Under the pieces are notes generated by a model that ran no database searches, had not been told where the DNA came from, and worked only from the letters and a program-made list of their open reading frames with translations. From contig NZ_CP031728.1 in assembly GCF_008806975.1 (NCBI RefSeq), positions 1,488,001 to 1,552,000 on the forward strand: a DNA stretch of 64,000 nt, in the 5' to 3' direction. Positions 55,854 through 64,000 of the stretch are shown in pieces. The stretch is from Cellvibrio sp. KY-GH-1. Lineage in GTDB: Bacteria > Pseudomonadota > Gammaproteobacteria > Pseudomonadales > Cellvibrionaceae. Numbering within the stretch: position 1 is the stretch's first letter; each line of letters opens with the position of its first letter. The position numbers were made by a program, and so were the translations under genes.

Positions 55854-55903
55854 AAGACTGATAAAAAGACGCCGGCAAATGCCGGCGTCTTTTTATCAGT
55901 CTT
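55854..55903. terminator. Bidirectional terminator with 24-bp arms
   Basis: A perfect inverted repeat, 24-base arms (55854-55877 and 55880-55903) with a 2-base centre. The core GACGCCGGCA / TGCCGGCGTC is flanked by A5 and T5, as in a two-way terminator, but the pairing continues 9 bases beyond. It lies between batD (plus) and the NIT-like gene (minus). Confidence 0.9.
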
Positions 55904-55934
55904 GGATTTAGTTGTGCGTATTGCAGGAAAAGTA

Positions 55935-56738
55935 TTAATTCCGGTAATACTGCAAGCGGTCAATTTGACGATCAAACTGCTCCAGCACATGCTCAATACA
56001 GCGGGTTGCCAATCGGAAATATTCACTCGCATCTATACTGGGTTTATCGACAATTAATTGCGATTCAATGCAGCGGAGTAAGTAGTGAATTTCCACCCGT
56101 GATTTCTCCGGCCAGGATGCATCAACACTCGACGCAATTTTATTGCGCAGATGGTTCAACTGAATACGTAACACGCTGGAACACTCCCCTTTAGCGGCAA
56201 CACCCGTACCCAAAGCACGCGCTTGACCGATGTATTCGGCAATCGATAAGAGATATCGCCAATCGGTATCCATTGCATCACCTGTCAGCTTCGACAAATG
56301 GTGCGCATCGGCCACGTCATCGATTAAATAAAGCAAATTTGCGATAAGAATATTGTGCTGCTTAAAATTTTTATCTGCATCTCCCTGCAAATAACCCATT
56401 CCCAGTCGTGTCCAATGGTCCACTAAGCTTGACCATTTGACATTTTCCGCCATCCAGTCACCCGTGGTCTCTACATCTTCCATCATGCGTTTGATGCGTA
56501 CATTCAAACCTTCAATATCCGGCTTGGCCGCGTGATTACCATTAATAAAACCAGTAGTGAGTCCGCGGTGTTGCTGCACGTAGGTTAATAAACTGCGCAG
56601 CAGTTTGATGTACTCAATCCCTCGACTAAATAACAAGGTTGCCTGACGTTTCTTGCGGCGTAAAGACACCATCAAAAAAATCAAAAACCCCACCGGAAAA
56701 GCCAATAAAATTATCATTAGAGAAACAGGAGTTTCCAT
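55935..56738 (-). CDS. NIT-like sensor protein with N-terminal membrane anchor
   Basis: 267 residues. One N-terminal membrane segment (about 6-26, then RRKKR on the inner side) is followed by a helical domain of the nitrate/nitrite-sensing type: LLTYVQQHRGLTTGFINGN matches the RG(L/M)xxGF helix of NIT domains. No signalling domain is fused. It starts 4 bases after the stop of the upstream chemoreceptor, which lacks a sensor domain, so the two may form one receptor. GGAGTAACACC precedes the ATG. Confidence 0.8.
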   Translation of the reverse strand: METPVSLMIILLAFPVGFLIFLMVSLRRKKRQATLLFSRGIEYIKLLRSLLTYVQQHRGLTTGFINGNHAAKPDIEGLNVRIKRMMEDVETTGDWMAENVKWSSLVDHWTRLGMGYLQGDADKNFKQHNILIANLLYLIDDVADAHHLSKLTGDAMDTDWRYLLSIAEYIGQARALGTGVAAKGECSSVLRIQLNHLRNKIASSVDASWPEKSRVEIHYLLRCIESQLIVDKPSIDASEYFRLATRCIEHVLEQFDRQIDRLQYYRN

Positions 56739-56742
56739 GGTG

Positions 56743-57876
56743 TTACTCCGAGCTGTGGGTCAATCTATGCAAGTGCTCTGCAATTTCTGCCGCTTGCCCG
56801 GCGCGAAAACTATTTTGATTCGCCAGGTCCGCAACAGTTTCTATGTGTGTTGAAATCTCCCGCGCGGCAATACTCTGCTGCCCAGCGGCTACTGCAATTT
56901 CGTCAATTAAAGAAAATACATCATCGGTTGTGGTTAAAATTGCCGTTAAAGACTCGTCCGCGACGCCAACCTCCTCAATTGATTTACCCATTTTTTCCAC
57001 GACCTTAGTCATGCTAACCAAGACTTGCTGCATGCTCTCCTGCACGCGGGCAATATTAGTAGCAATCTCAGTCGCCGAACCCTGACTCCGTGCCGACAGC
57101 GCACGAACTTCATCCGCTACCACCGCAAAACCACGCCCATGCTCGCCGGCGCGCGCTGCCTCAATCGCCGCATTTAGCGCCAGCAGATTTGTTTGGCCGG
57201 CAATATCACTGATAACCTGTGACATAGCCGTTACATTTCTCATTAAATTCTCCAAGTCACCCACACGAGCTTCTGTTTCACGCGCGAGATTAGCAACAGC
57301 ATTTACCTCCTTGCTCGCCTCTTTCAAGGCACTGCCGCCCTGCTTGCTTAAGTCACAAGATTTGGTTGCTGCATCTCGCGCTGCCACAATACGACTACTG
57401 ATATCTTCAATGCTGTGACTTATTTCCGTGATAGCTGCCGCGCTCGATTGGGTTGCATTTGATTGATAAGCAGCGCTTTTGGAAACCTCCTTGGCATTGG
57501 CGGCCAACTCAAATGACGAATGCCCCATTTCTTTCATTGCATCTTTATATTCCGCATTGCGTCTTTGTCTCGCTTTAAACACCTCGATGAATGTATCGTG
57601 CAATCCATGTAAAGGGCCGACTACCAAGCGGTTCCAATCAGCGACCTCGTCCTTGTCGACAGCCGCCAAATACCGCTTAATCCCGGTAATGTCATTGCTC
57701 ACACCGCCAATTAACCCAAGCACCAGAAGTACAACCAATATCAGAGGTATAGATAGCCAGTAACTATTCGCTTGGAGCAAAATCGCAATTGTCACCAACA
57801 ACAGACAGCAAAAAATCGCCGTCAACAACACCCATAACTTCACCGAGGCAACAGCTTGCCCCAAAAAACGCACCAT
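56743..57876 (-). CDS. Methyl-accepting chemotaxis protein lacking a periplasmic sensor domain
   Basis: 377 residues. Two adjacent N-terminal membrane segments (about 12-35 and 38-57) leave no room for a periplasmic domain and no HAMP is obvious. The signalling part has hairpin tip [48 protein letters not shown] lies before the ATG. The next gene on the strand (4 bases away) encodes a NIT-like sensor protein, so input may come from that partner. Confidence 0.92.
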   Translation of the reverse strand: MVRFLGQAVASVKLWVLLTAIFCCLLLVTIAILLQANSYWLSIPLILVVLLVLGLIGGVSNDITGIKRYLAAVDKDEVADWNRLVVGPLHGLHDTFIEVFKARQRRNAEYKDAMKEMGHSSFELAANAKEVSKSAAYQSNATQSSAAAITEISHSIEDISSRIVAARDAATKSCDLSKQGGSALKEASKEVNAVANLARETEARVGDLENLMRNVTAMSQVISDIAGQTNLLALNAAIEAARAGEHGRGFAVVADEVRALSARSQGSATEIATNIARVQESMQQVLVSMTKVVEKMGKSIEEVGVADESLTAILTTTDDVFSLIDEIAVAAGQQSIAAREISTHIETVADLANQNSFRAGQAAEIAEHLHRLTHSSE

Positions 57877-58183
57877 TACACAACCTCCACCTGACTCAAT
57901 AAATATTCAGCCAGTAAAATCACGCACAAGATCGGTGCAACCTGTTAAGCACCAAACTATCCAGGCAGCAAAAAGGTGCACAGGTAATTGGCGTTTATTT
58001 GTTTTTACTCTCTCACCATATCCCAATCAACATTCATGCCACCAAACAAACAATAAAATTGTCAATTTTTTGAAAAATTATTAGTGAAAATAAGCTGCGC
58101 AGAAAATTCGACAATTTTTCGTCAAAAACAAAAAAACCCGGCGTAATGCCGGGTTTTTAGTGCGTTGATTTTATAAACAAAAA
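57877..58183. other. Intergenic region with pepN terminator
   Basis: About 300 AT-rich bases between the chemoreceptor start (57876, minus) and the pepN stop (58184, minus). Right end: terminator of pepN, arms AAAAACCCGGC (58132-58142) and GCCGGGTTTTT (58148-58158) with T-run in both directions. Left end must hold the chemoreceptor promoter. No gene is seen. Confidence 0.7.
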
Positions 58184-60883
58184 TCAAGCGAGACTCTTGC
58201 TTACCACCTCAAACACATCCTTGGATAAATCCGGTTCCGCCATTATTCGTTCGAGTTGTGCCTTCATTAAAGACTGACGTTGAGAATTATATTTTTTCCA
58301 TTTAGTCAAAGGCGTTAATAGGCGCGACGCAATAGACGGATTTTGCGTATTGAGTTGGATAATTTGATCTGCAAGAAATTGATAACCGGCTCCTGCATCC
58401 GCGTGAAAATTAATCGGATTGCTGGCACAAAAGCCGGCGATAAGAGCGCGAATCTTGTTAGGATTTTTGCCATCAAATGCCGCGTGTGTTTGCAATGCCT
58501 TTACTTTTTGCAATGTACCCGGCAATACGCACATAGCTTGCACACTGAGCCATTGGTTAACCACCAGCGATTCATGCTGCCAACGTTGGTAAAAATCATC
58601 GAGGGAACTGGTGGCAAGTTGCTGAGCCAAGGGGGCATCGCTATTTACCAATTGTGTTAAGGCCGCCATCACATCAGTCATATTATTAGCAGTGCGATAT
58701 TGGCTCTCGCATTGCTTTATCAATGCGTCATCACCCAGCAACATCAAATAACCCAAGGTTACATTTTTTAAACTGCGTGCCGCTATAGCAGCGGCTGTTA
58801 CCGCGTAGGTTTGTTGATGGTCGTAAGCGCGATAGATAGTTTCCAACTCCGGGCGCAGTGCACGCGCAAGGGCTTTGCGCACCGCCGCACGACCGCAGTG
58901 AATTGCCTCTACGTCAATAACGTCTGCCAACTCGCTGAGGTAAGCCTCTGAAGGCAAGCTAAGCATATAGGCAACCATGGCCCTATCCAGACTGGTATCT
59001 CGCAGTACGTTGCGATAGGCCTCTACCAATGCCGTTTCCACTTGCCAGTTCGCAAGGGACTGCCCCTGTTGGTGTGCAACCATTGCCTCTTGAATCGCGT
59101 GCAGCCCCAATTGTTGGCTGGCTTCCCAGCGATTAAAGCCATCGCTGTCACGGCTCATTAGTAACACTAAATCGTCCTGAGAATAATCGTAATGCCATTT
59201 CACCGGCGCCGAAAAACCGCGCACCAAACTCGGCACGGGTTTTTCAAACACGCGCTCAAACACGAAGGTTTGCTCTGCCTCGGTTAACTCCAAAACTTTG
59301 TAGGTATTATCGCTTGTTTCAAAATCCGGCTCGGCATTTTTTAAAGCGAGTGGCAGATCACCCCCACTACCAATCAAGCCCACGGCAACGGGAATATGGA
59401 ACGGTAATTTATTCGCACATTCCGGCGTGGGCGGGCAGGATTGTTTGATCGTGAGCGAGTATTCCTGTGCATCTTCATCGTAAGAATCGGTAATTTGCAG
59501 GCGCGGTGTGCCCGCTTGTGAATACCAGCGTTTGAACTGGGTGAGATCAAAACCGGAAGCATCTTCCAATGCTTTGACAAAATCCTCAGTCGTCACTGCC
59601 TGACCATCGTGACGATCAAAATACAAATCTGTACCCTTGCGGAAATTTTCTTTGCCTAACAAGGTAGCCAGCATACGAATAACTTCTGCACCTTTTTCAT
59701 AAACAGTCATGGTGTAGAAGTTGGAAATTTCGATATAGGATTCGGGGCGAATTGGATGCGCCATAGGGCCAGCATCTTCGGCGAACTGGGCGGTGCGCAA
59801 TAGTGTTACATCTTCTACACGTTTTACCGTGCGTGAGCCCATATCGGCAGAAAATTCCGAATCGCGATAAACCGTAAAACCCTCTTTCAAACTTAACTGG
59901 AACCAATCGCGACAGGTAACACGATTGCCACTCCAGTTGTGAAAATATTCATGAGCCACTACACCTTCAACACGCTGAAACCCCGCATCGGTTGTGGTTT
60001 CCGGTTTTGCCAACACACAGGATGTATTGAAAATATTCAGGCCCTTGTTTTCCATGGCGCCCATGTTGAAATCATCCACCGCCACTATCATAAAGATATT
60101 CAAATCGTATTCGCGCCCGTAGACTTCTTCATCCCAACGCATGGAATTTTTCAGCGAAGTCATGGCGTGATCACACTTGTCCAGGTCCTTTGGCTCGACA
60201 AAAATCTTTAGCGTCACGTCTCGACCCGAGCAGGTCGTAAAAGTGTCCTCAATGCAGGAAAGATCTCCAGCGACTAACGCAAACAGGTAAGCAGGTTTTT
60301 TAAAGGGGTCATGCCAAGTGGCATAATGGCGATTGTTTTCCTGTTCGCCTTGATCAATCAAATTACCGTTGGATAAAAGTACCGGGTATTTTTTATCGGT
60401 CACCACAGTAGTAGTGAATTCACTCATCACATCCGGGCGATCCAGATAATAGGTTATCTTGCGGAAACCTTCTGCCTCGCATTGGGTGCAGTACATGGTG
60501 CGCGAACGATACAAACCTTCTAGCGAGGTATTTTGCTCTGGCTTTATTTTGGTAATAGTAATGAGCGTAAATTCTTCTGGTGTATTAAGAATCGTGATGG
60601 ACTCGTCACCGAATTGATAATCGCCTTCGCCTAAAATTTTTCCATTTAATGCAATGGACACCAATTCCAGATTCGCGCCATGCAAGGTCAATTGCGTTGC
60701 AGGCTGTGCCGCTGCCGGGTTGCGGTACAACTGCAACATCGCACTAACAACCGTTTCACCGTCATAAATTTCAAACCGTAAATCCGTGGTTTTAATTAAA
60801 TAATCGGGTACTGCATAATCTTTTAAATAAATGGTTTTGGGCGCTTGCTCTGTGGCGGGAAGATTTTGTTCTACGGCAGTCAT
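58184..60883 (-). CDS. pepN: Aminopeptidase N
   Basis: 899 residues from ATG 60883 (preceded by AGGATGTTGCC); a frame to 60907 adds 8 residues. An M1 family zinc aminopeptidase: the exopeptidase motif is MGAMENKG, and the zinc site is HEYFHNW followed by the Glu 19 residues later in LKEGFTVYRD. Full length matches E. coli PepN (870), with all four domains. It trims N-terminal residues from peptides in the cytoplasm. Last gene of the nadK operon, followed by a terminator. Confidence 0.95.
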   Translation of the reverse strand: MTAVEQNLPATEQAPKTIYLKDYAVPDYLIKTTDLRFEIYDGETVVSAMLQLYRNPAAAQPATQLTLHGANLELVSIALNGKILGEGDYQFGDESITILNTPEEFTLITITKIKPEQNTSLEGLYRSRTMYCTQCEAEGFRKITYYLDRPDVMSEFTTTVVTDKKYPVLLSNGNLIDQGEQENNRHYATWHDPFKKPAYLFALVAGDLSCIEDTFTTCSGRDVTLKIFVEPKDLDKCDHAMTSLKNSMRWDEEVYGREYDLNIFMIVAVDDFNMGAMENKGLNIFNTSCVLAKPETTTDAGFQRVEGVVAHEYFHNWSGNRVTCRDWFQLSLKEGFTVYRDSEFSADMGSRTVKRVEDVTLLRTAQFAEDAGPMAHPIRPESYIEISNFYTMTVYEKGAEVIRMLATLLGKENFRKGTDLYFDRHDGQAVTTEDFVKALEDASGFDLTQFKRWYSQAGTPRLQITDSYDEDAQEYSLTIKQSCPPTPECANKLPFHIPVAVGLIGSGGDLPLALKNAEPDFETSDNTYKVLELTEAEQTFVFERVFEKPVPSLVRGFSAPVKWHYDYSQDDLVLLMSRDSDGFNRWEASQQLGLHAIQEAMVAHQQGQSLANWQVETALVEAYRNVLRDTSLDRAMVAYMLSLPSEAYLSELADVIDVEAIHCGRAAVRKALARALRPELETIYRAYDHQQTYAVTAAAIAARSLKNVTLGYLMLLGDDALIKQCESQYRTANNMTDVMAALTQLVNSDAPLAQQLATSSLDDFYQRWQHESLVVNQWLSVQAMCVLPGTLQKVKALQTHAAFDGKNPNKIRALIAGFCASNPINFHADAGAGYQFLADQIIQLNTQNPSIASRLLTPLTKWKKYNSQRQSLMKAQLERIMAEPDLSKDVFEVVSKSLA

Positions 60884-60916
60884 GGCAACATCCTGATTCG
60901 TTAACAAAGGTAGTAA

Positions 60917-61189
60917 TTATTCGACCCACTTAATGGGTTTATCCGTGTGCGCATGATCATGGTCGTGATCATCATCGCCGCAAAACGTATGAGGTTCCGG
61001 CGGAATGTAGCCTGTGTGTTGGTCTGGCGGCAGGTTTTTGTGCTCGTAGGCAATTACCGCTTGCATACACAACTGGCGCTGCTCACTTGAGAGACGATTG
61101 CCATCGGGCCATTTACCCAACTCTACCGCGCGCTTTAAATTTTGGTAAATTTCCGGAGTGAGGCCGGAAAGTAGCTGTTGTATATCCAT
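60917..61189 (-). CDS. yeaC: YeaC/DUF1315 family protein with His/Asp-rich tail
   Basis: 90 residues from ATG 61189 (an in-frame start at 61204 is less likely). The family core is MDIQQLLSGLTPEIYQNLKRAVELGKWPDGNRL. The C-terminus CGDDDHDHDHAHTDKP is rich in His and Asp and could bind divalent metal. Function of the family is unknown. It lies between the rhomboid gene and pepN, 33 bases from pepN, in the same operon. Confidence 0.9.
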   Translation of the reverse strand: MDIQQLLSGLTPEIYQNLKRAVELGKWPDGNRLSSEQRQLCMQAVIAYEHKNLPPDQHTGYIPPEPHTFCGDDDHDHDHAHTDKPIKWVE

Positions 61190-61214
61190 TGGGTTTACCC
61201 GCAAATCAAAAAAA

Positions 61215-62060
61215 TTAACGACGAAAGAATTGTGTAGTCATCAAAGCATACAAAGCACCGGCAATTAGCCCACCCAGATGCGCGGCGTTGGCGACAGAAC
61301 CGGCAATAAAATAATCCACGACGCCAGTCATACACAGAACTAACCAAAACAACATAAAACCAATAAGCGCTGAAGGAACTGCTACCAGGGGATGAGGCAC
61401 CATTCGCTGGCGCACAGCAATAAATCCCACTAACGCATAAACCACCCCGGACATACCGCCAAATGCAGGTGTACCACTCCAAAGGTATTGCGCAACATTG
61501 GAAGCCACCCCGGTGAGCACGACAAATAACAAAAACGACCAGGCACCCATGAGGTATTCCAGGCGTCGCCCCAAATCCCACATCCACAAGCTGTTAAATA
61601 GCACGTGAAAAATACCAAAATGTAAAAATATGGGCGTTAGTAAACGCCATACTTCTCCGGCAGCGAGCGAATCAGCCAGCGGAGTAATGCGAGTGGTGGA
61701 AAATTCCTGAAAGCTGAACCAGTGAACTAGTTGGCTACCCGATTCAACTAAAAATGCCCCCAGAGCACTGAGCACTATTAACAAAATCACGACCGGAACT
61801 TGCGCGGCTTGCTGAACGAGCGAAGGAGGCGAATATGGGGTGGACTCTGCAACCGTGGCTGGCTCCAAACGTACATCACCCTGCGAATATTGCGCTAAAA
61901 ACTCCTGCAGAGCCGGAACCACCCGCTCATCCAACACCCATAGACATTGCTGCCCCTGCTCTTCGGTAATACGATGTTGCAGGCCGCGCGCGCGCAAATA
62001 ATCGCTTAATTCCTGCAGGTCTTGATCGAGTGAAAAATATTTAACCGCTATCCAGTTCAA
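61215..62060 (-). CDS. Rhomboid family intramembrane serine protease
   Basis: 281 residues from a TTG at 62060, preceded by AGGTGG at a suitable distance; another TTG at 62081 is possible. An N-terminal cytoplasmic domain (KYFSLDQDLQELSDYLRARGL) is followed by six membrane segments. Catalytic Ser is in FGGMSGVVYALVG and the catalytic His in NAAHLGGLIAGALYAL. It cleaves membrane-spanning helices of substrate proteins in the inner membrane; the substrate is unknown. It lies between the phosphatase and yeaC genes in the nadK operon. Confidence 0.9.
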   Translation of the reverse strand: MNWIAVKYFSLDQDLQELSDYLRARGLQHRITEEQGQQCLWVLDERVVPALQEFLAQYSQGDVRLEPATVAESTPYSPPSLVQQAAQVPVVILLIVLSALGAFLVESGSQLVHWFSFQEFSTTRITPLADSLAAGEVWRLLTPIFLHFGIFHVLFNSLWMWDLGRRLEYLMGAWSFLLFVVLTGVASNVAQYLWSGTPAFGGMSGVVYALVGFIAVRQRMVPHPLVAVPSALIGFMLFWLVLCMTGVVDYFIAGSVANAAHLGGLIAGALYALMTTQFFRR

Positions 62061-62098
62061 AATAAACAAACCACCTGGCAATTACTACTTCAGTTAGA

Positions 62099-63109
62099 TT
62101 AGGGATCTACATAGACCCATACAAATTTATCCGGTTGCAATTGTGCCTCACCGTCCATGCGATAAGCCACCAATCGCCCGAATTTAACCGCACTATAATC
62201 CAGGCAAGCGAGATTGGGAGCCAAAGGTCGTGGGGTGCCCTTTAACCAATAATGTCCGATAAAGAGCGGTGGTTGAGAGGTATCGTAATAAACCATCTGC
62301 GCACGATGATCAGCACTGATAGCAGCACAGGCAACGTGCTCCGGCAATGGGTCGGGCTGAAATAGCAATTGTCCGTAGGTATCTGCAGTGTGACCCCAGA
62401 ATTTGGTGCGAAAGGCCCGACGCTGATAACCATCCGCAGATACCATTACCTCGCCCTCAGGCAATGGCAAATCCACACCACCGGTAAGCCGCTGCTTGGT
62501 AATTGCCTCCAGGCTGCCCTTCTGAGTTGACTTAATCACGAACGGCCAATCAATATGCCCATCACCATACTGTTGGCGATGCTTATCAATCAACGCATGA
62601 TCCCAACAGGCATGCACCGCGCGAAATACCTGATGAGTTTTCGGGTGCTCTATCTCGAGAAACAGCGGCAACTCGACAAACCAGCGCACAAACGCCAACC
62701 ATTCCTGCGTGTGTTCTGCAAATTGCTCCAGGGTTTCAGCAACCTGGCGGGCATTGGCTTGGGTATGGGGTCGCAAATAGTCCCTGGAACCTGGCCCTGC
62801 GGGGGTAGTGTAGGTAATTGCATTAAATTCATGATTCCCTAACACCATGAGTGCTGCGCGCGCCTCTACCATATCGCGCACCAGGTGTAATGCTTCGCGG
62901 ATACGTGGGCCACGATCTACCACGTCGCCCAAAAAAATTACCTGCCGCTGGGGATGACGATAAACGCCACGCTGCTTCTTATACCCCATCTGCTGGAGCA
63001 AACGTTCCAACGTATGGGCACAACCGTGAATATCACCGATCAAATCGTACCCATAAGCCTCACCTATGCTGGGCTGAAGGATTGATCTTATGGGCGATGT
63101 TTCGGTCAT
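62099..63109 (-). CDS. Metallophosphoesterase, PrpE/ApaH-like
   Basis: 336 residues. The calcineurin-type metal-binding motifs are all present: YDLIGDIHGCAHTLERLL, VIFLGDVVDRGPR and VLGNHEFNAI, plus a late GHYWLKG and H in FWGHTADTYG. It could hydrolyse diadenosine polyphosphates or phosphoprotein esters. The start overlaps the nadK stop by a single base gap (stop 63111-63113, ATG 63109), suggesting tight coupling with nadK. Confidence 0.88.
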   Translation of the reverse strand: MTETSPIRSILQPSIGEAYGYDLIGDIHGCAHTLERLLQQMGYKKQRGVYRHPQRQVIFLGDVVDRGPRIREALHLVRDMVEARAALMVLGNHEFNAITYTTPAGPGSRDYLRPHTQANARQVAETLEQFAEHTQEWLAFVRWFVELPLFLEIEHPKTHQVFRAVHACWDHALIDKHRQQYGDGHIDWPFVIKSTQKGSLEAITKQRLTGGVDLPLPEGEVMVSADGYQRRAFRTKFWGHTADTYGQLLFQPDPLPEHVACAAISADHRAQMVYYDTSQPPLFIGHYWLKGTPRPLAPNLACLDYSAVKFGRLVAYRMDGEAQLQPDKFVWVYVDP

Positions 63110-63110
63110 A

Positions 63111-64000
63111 TCATTCCTTTAGCAGATGGCCGCCCCAACCCAGTTTGGAGCGGCAGCGCTCATAGAAGTTGTAATCGTTGGGATGGAGTAATTGCAGCAA
63201 TTGCGGTTTTTTGCGGATCCGAATTTCGTCGCCGGTTTGAACATCCACATGGGAATGCCCATCGCAAGTAACCATAGGTTCTGCGCGATTATGTTCCCCC
63301 ACAACGACAGTGATTTCACTACTACCCGCCACCACTATCGGCCGACTACTCAAGGTATGGGGATTCATGGGAACAACAACGATGGCATCCAATGTCGGGT
63401 GCAGCAACGGGCCACCACCACTTAGCGAATAAGCGGTTGAACCAGTGGGGGTAGACACAATCACACCATCGGAGCGCTGACTCGTTACGAAGACCCCATC
63501 CACGCTGATTTCAAATTGCAGCATATGAATGAATTGACCTGGGTGAAGGACCACATCGTTGAACGCGTCGGCGGACGCAATTAGCTGACCGTTGCGCACA
63601 ACTTCCATATCCAGCAAAAAGCGCATTTCTGAAATGTAATCACCCGACAGAACTTCGTCGACCTTGTTTTCAATATCTTCCGGAGTAATGTCGGTTAAAA
63701 AGCCAAGGCGCCCGCGGTTAACACCCAGCAAGGGCACTTTGTATTTAGCCAGTGCACGAGCGCCGCGCAAGAGGCTGCCATCACCACCCACGACAATCAC
63801 CAGGTCACACACCTGCCCCATAGCTTCCATATCCATGATGCGTTGGGCAGCTTTGACAATATTCGCGTCGCAGACCAACGCGGCAGTTTCTGCTTCCAAC
63901 ACAAAATTTCTGCCGCGCTTTTGCAGAAAACGAATTAACCGTTTAATGGAGTAAACCGCACGCTCGTTATTGAGATGGCCAATAAGGCCTATCGTTGAAA
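63111..64000 (-). CDS. nadK: NAD kinase, 5' end cut by window
   Basis: The frame is open from the window edge (64000) to the stop at 63111, so the N-terminus is lost. The visible part starts with a family opening (TIGLIGHLNNERAVYSI), then has the active-site GGDGSLLRGAR and the substrate-binding NxxDGVIVSTPTGSTAYSLSGGGP block with catalytic Asp. It phosphorylates NAD to NADP in the cytoplasm. An internal ATG at 63902 is not the true start, as conserved sequence lies upstream of it. It heads the operon that continues with the phosphatase, rhomboid, yeaC and pepN. Confidence 0.93.
   Translation of the reverse strand, partial: STIGLIGHLNNERAVYSIKRLIRFLQKRGRNFVLEAETAALVCDANIVKAAQRIMDMEAMGQVCDLVIVVGGDGSLLRGARALAKYKVPLLGVNRGRLGFLTDITPEDIENKVDEVLSGDYISEMRFLLDMEVVRNGQLIASADAFNDVVLHPGQFIHMLQFEISVDGVFVTSQRSDGVIVSTPTGSTAYSLSGGGPLLHPTLDAIVVVPMNPHTLSSRPIVVAGSSEITVVVGEHNRAEPMVTCDGHSHVDVQTGDEIRIRKKPQLLQLLHPNDYNFYERCRSKLGWGGHLLKE

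Noticed and set aside
1..64000. CRISPR arrays, rRNA or tRNA genes
   Set aside because: No regularly spaced short repeats, and no tRNA- or rRNA-like stretch was noticed on either strand.

Overview
The window is about 64 kb of chromosome from a plant-polysaccharide-degrading gammaproteobacterium, most likely Cellvibrio or a close relative in the Cellvibrionaceae. The basis is three neighbouring secreted proteins whose CBM2 module follows the signal peptide directly, serine-rich linkers, a CBM2-CBM35-PL10 pectate lyase like Cellvibrio Pel10A, and a pseudomonad-like set of housekeeping genes (earP-efp, rmf, pyrD, NAD-glutamate dehydrogenase, nadK to pepN). No database search was possible; family calls rest on recognised motifs and overall protein pattern.

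Layout. 1-10.3 kb is a plant cell-wall and secretion region. It starts with the 5' end of a CBM2 protein on the minus strand. Next come two exported multidomain proteins on the minus strand (LamG/FN3-like; CBM3-like with a DUF2135-like C-terminus), bracketed by an 84/86-identical direct repeat. A pectin methylesterase and a pectate lyase follow on the plus strand. 10.4-14.1 kb holds a VOC protein, a beta-lactamase-fold hydrolase and a short array of two integron-type gene cassettes, with one full attC-like site and no integrase. 14.1-17.8 kb carries pyrB, a short GlpD-like oxidase and a solitary acylating acetaldehyde dehydrogenase. 18.3-20.6 kb is an uncharacterised two-gene operon (a protein with three internal repeats plus a DUF6976-like protein).

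20.7-30 kb contains small membrane proteins, an ABC exporter, an XRE regulator, DUF2058, a DUF2256/FeS-type photolyase pair, and earP-efp, which encode EF-P and its arginine rhamnosyltransferase. 30-34.5 kb holds a SnoaL-like protein and an operon of a membrane-anchored serine hydrolase with a LytS/LytTR two-component system. 34.5-43.4 kb has msrPQ (periplasmic methionine sulfoxide repair), rlmKL, rmf, pyrD, DUF2835 and a chemoreceptor. 43.5-48.4 kb is a giant NAD-glutamate dehydrogenase. 48.6-55.8 kb is a complete MoxR/DUF58/DUF4381/BatA/BatB-TPR/BatD operon. 55.9-57.9 kb is an unusual pair of a chemoreceptor without a sensor domain and a separate NIT-like sensor protein. 58.1-64 kb is a nadK-phosphatase-rhomboid-yeaC-pepN operon that runs off the right edge.

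The observations most worth a second look are the integrase-less cassettes at 12.7-13.6 kb, the direct repeats around 0.5-6.0 kb, the split chemoreceptor at 55.9-57.9 kb and the uncharacterised repeat-protein/DUF6976 operon at 18.3-20.6 kb.
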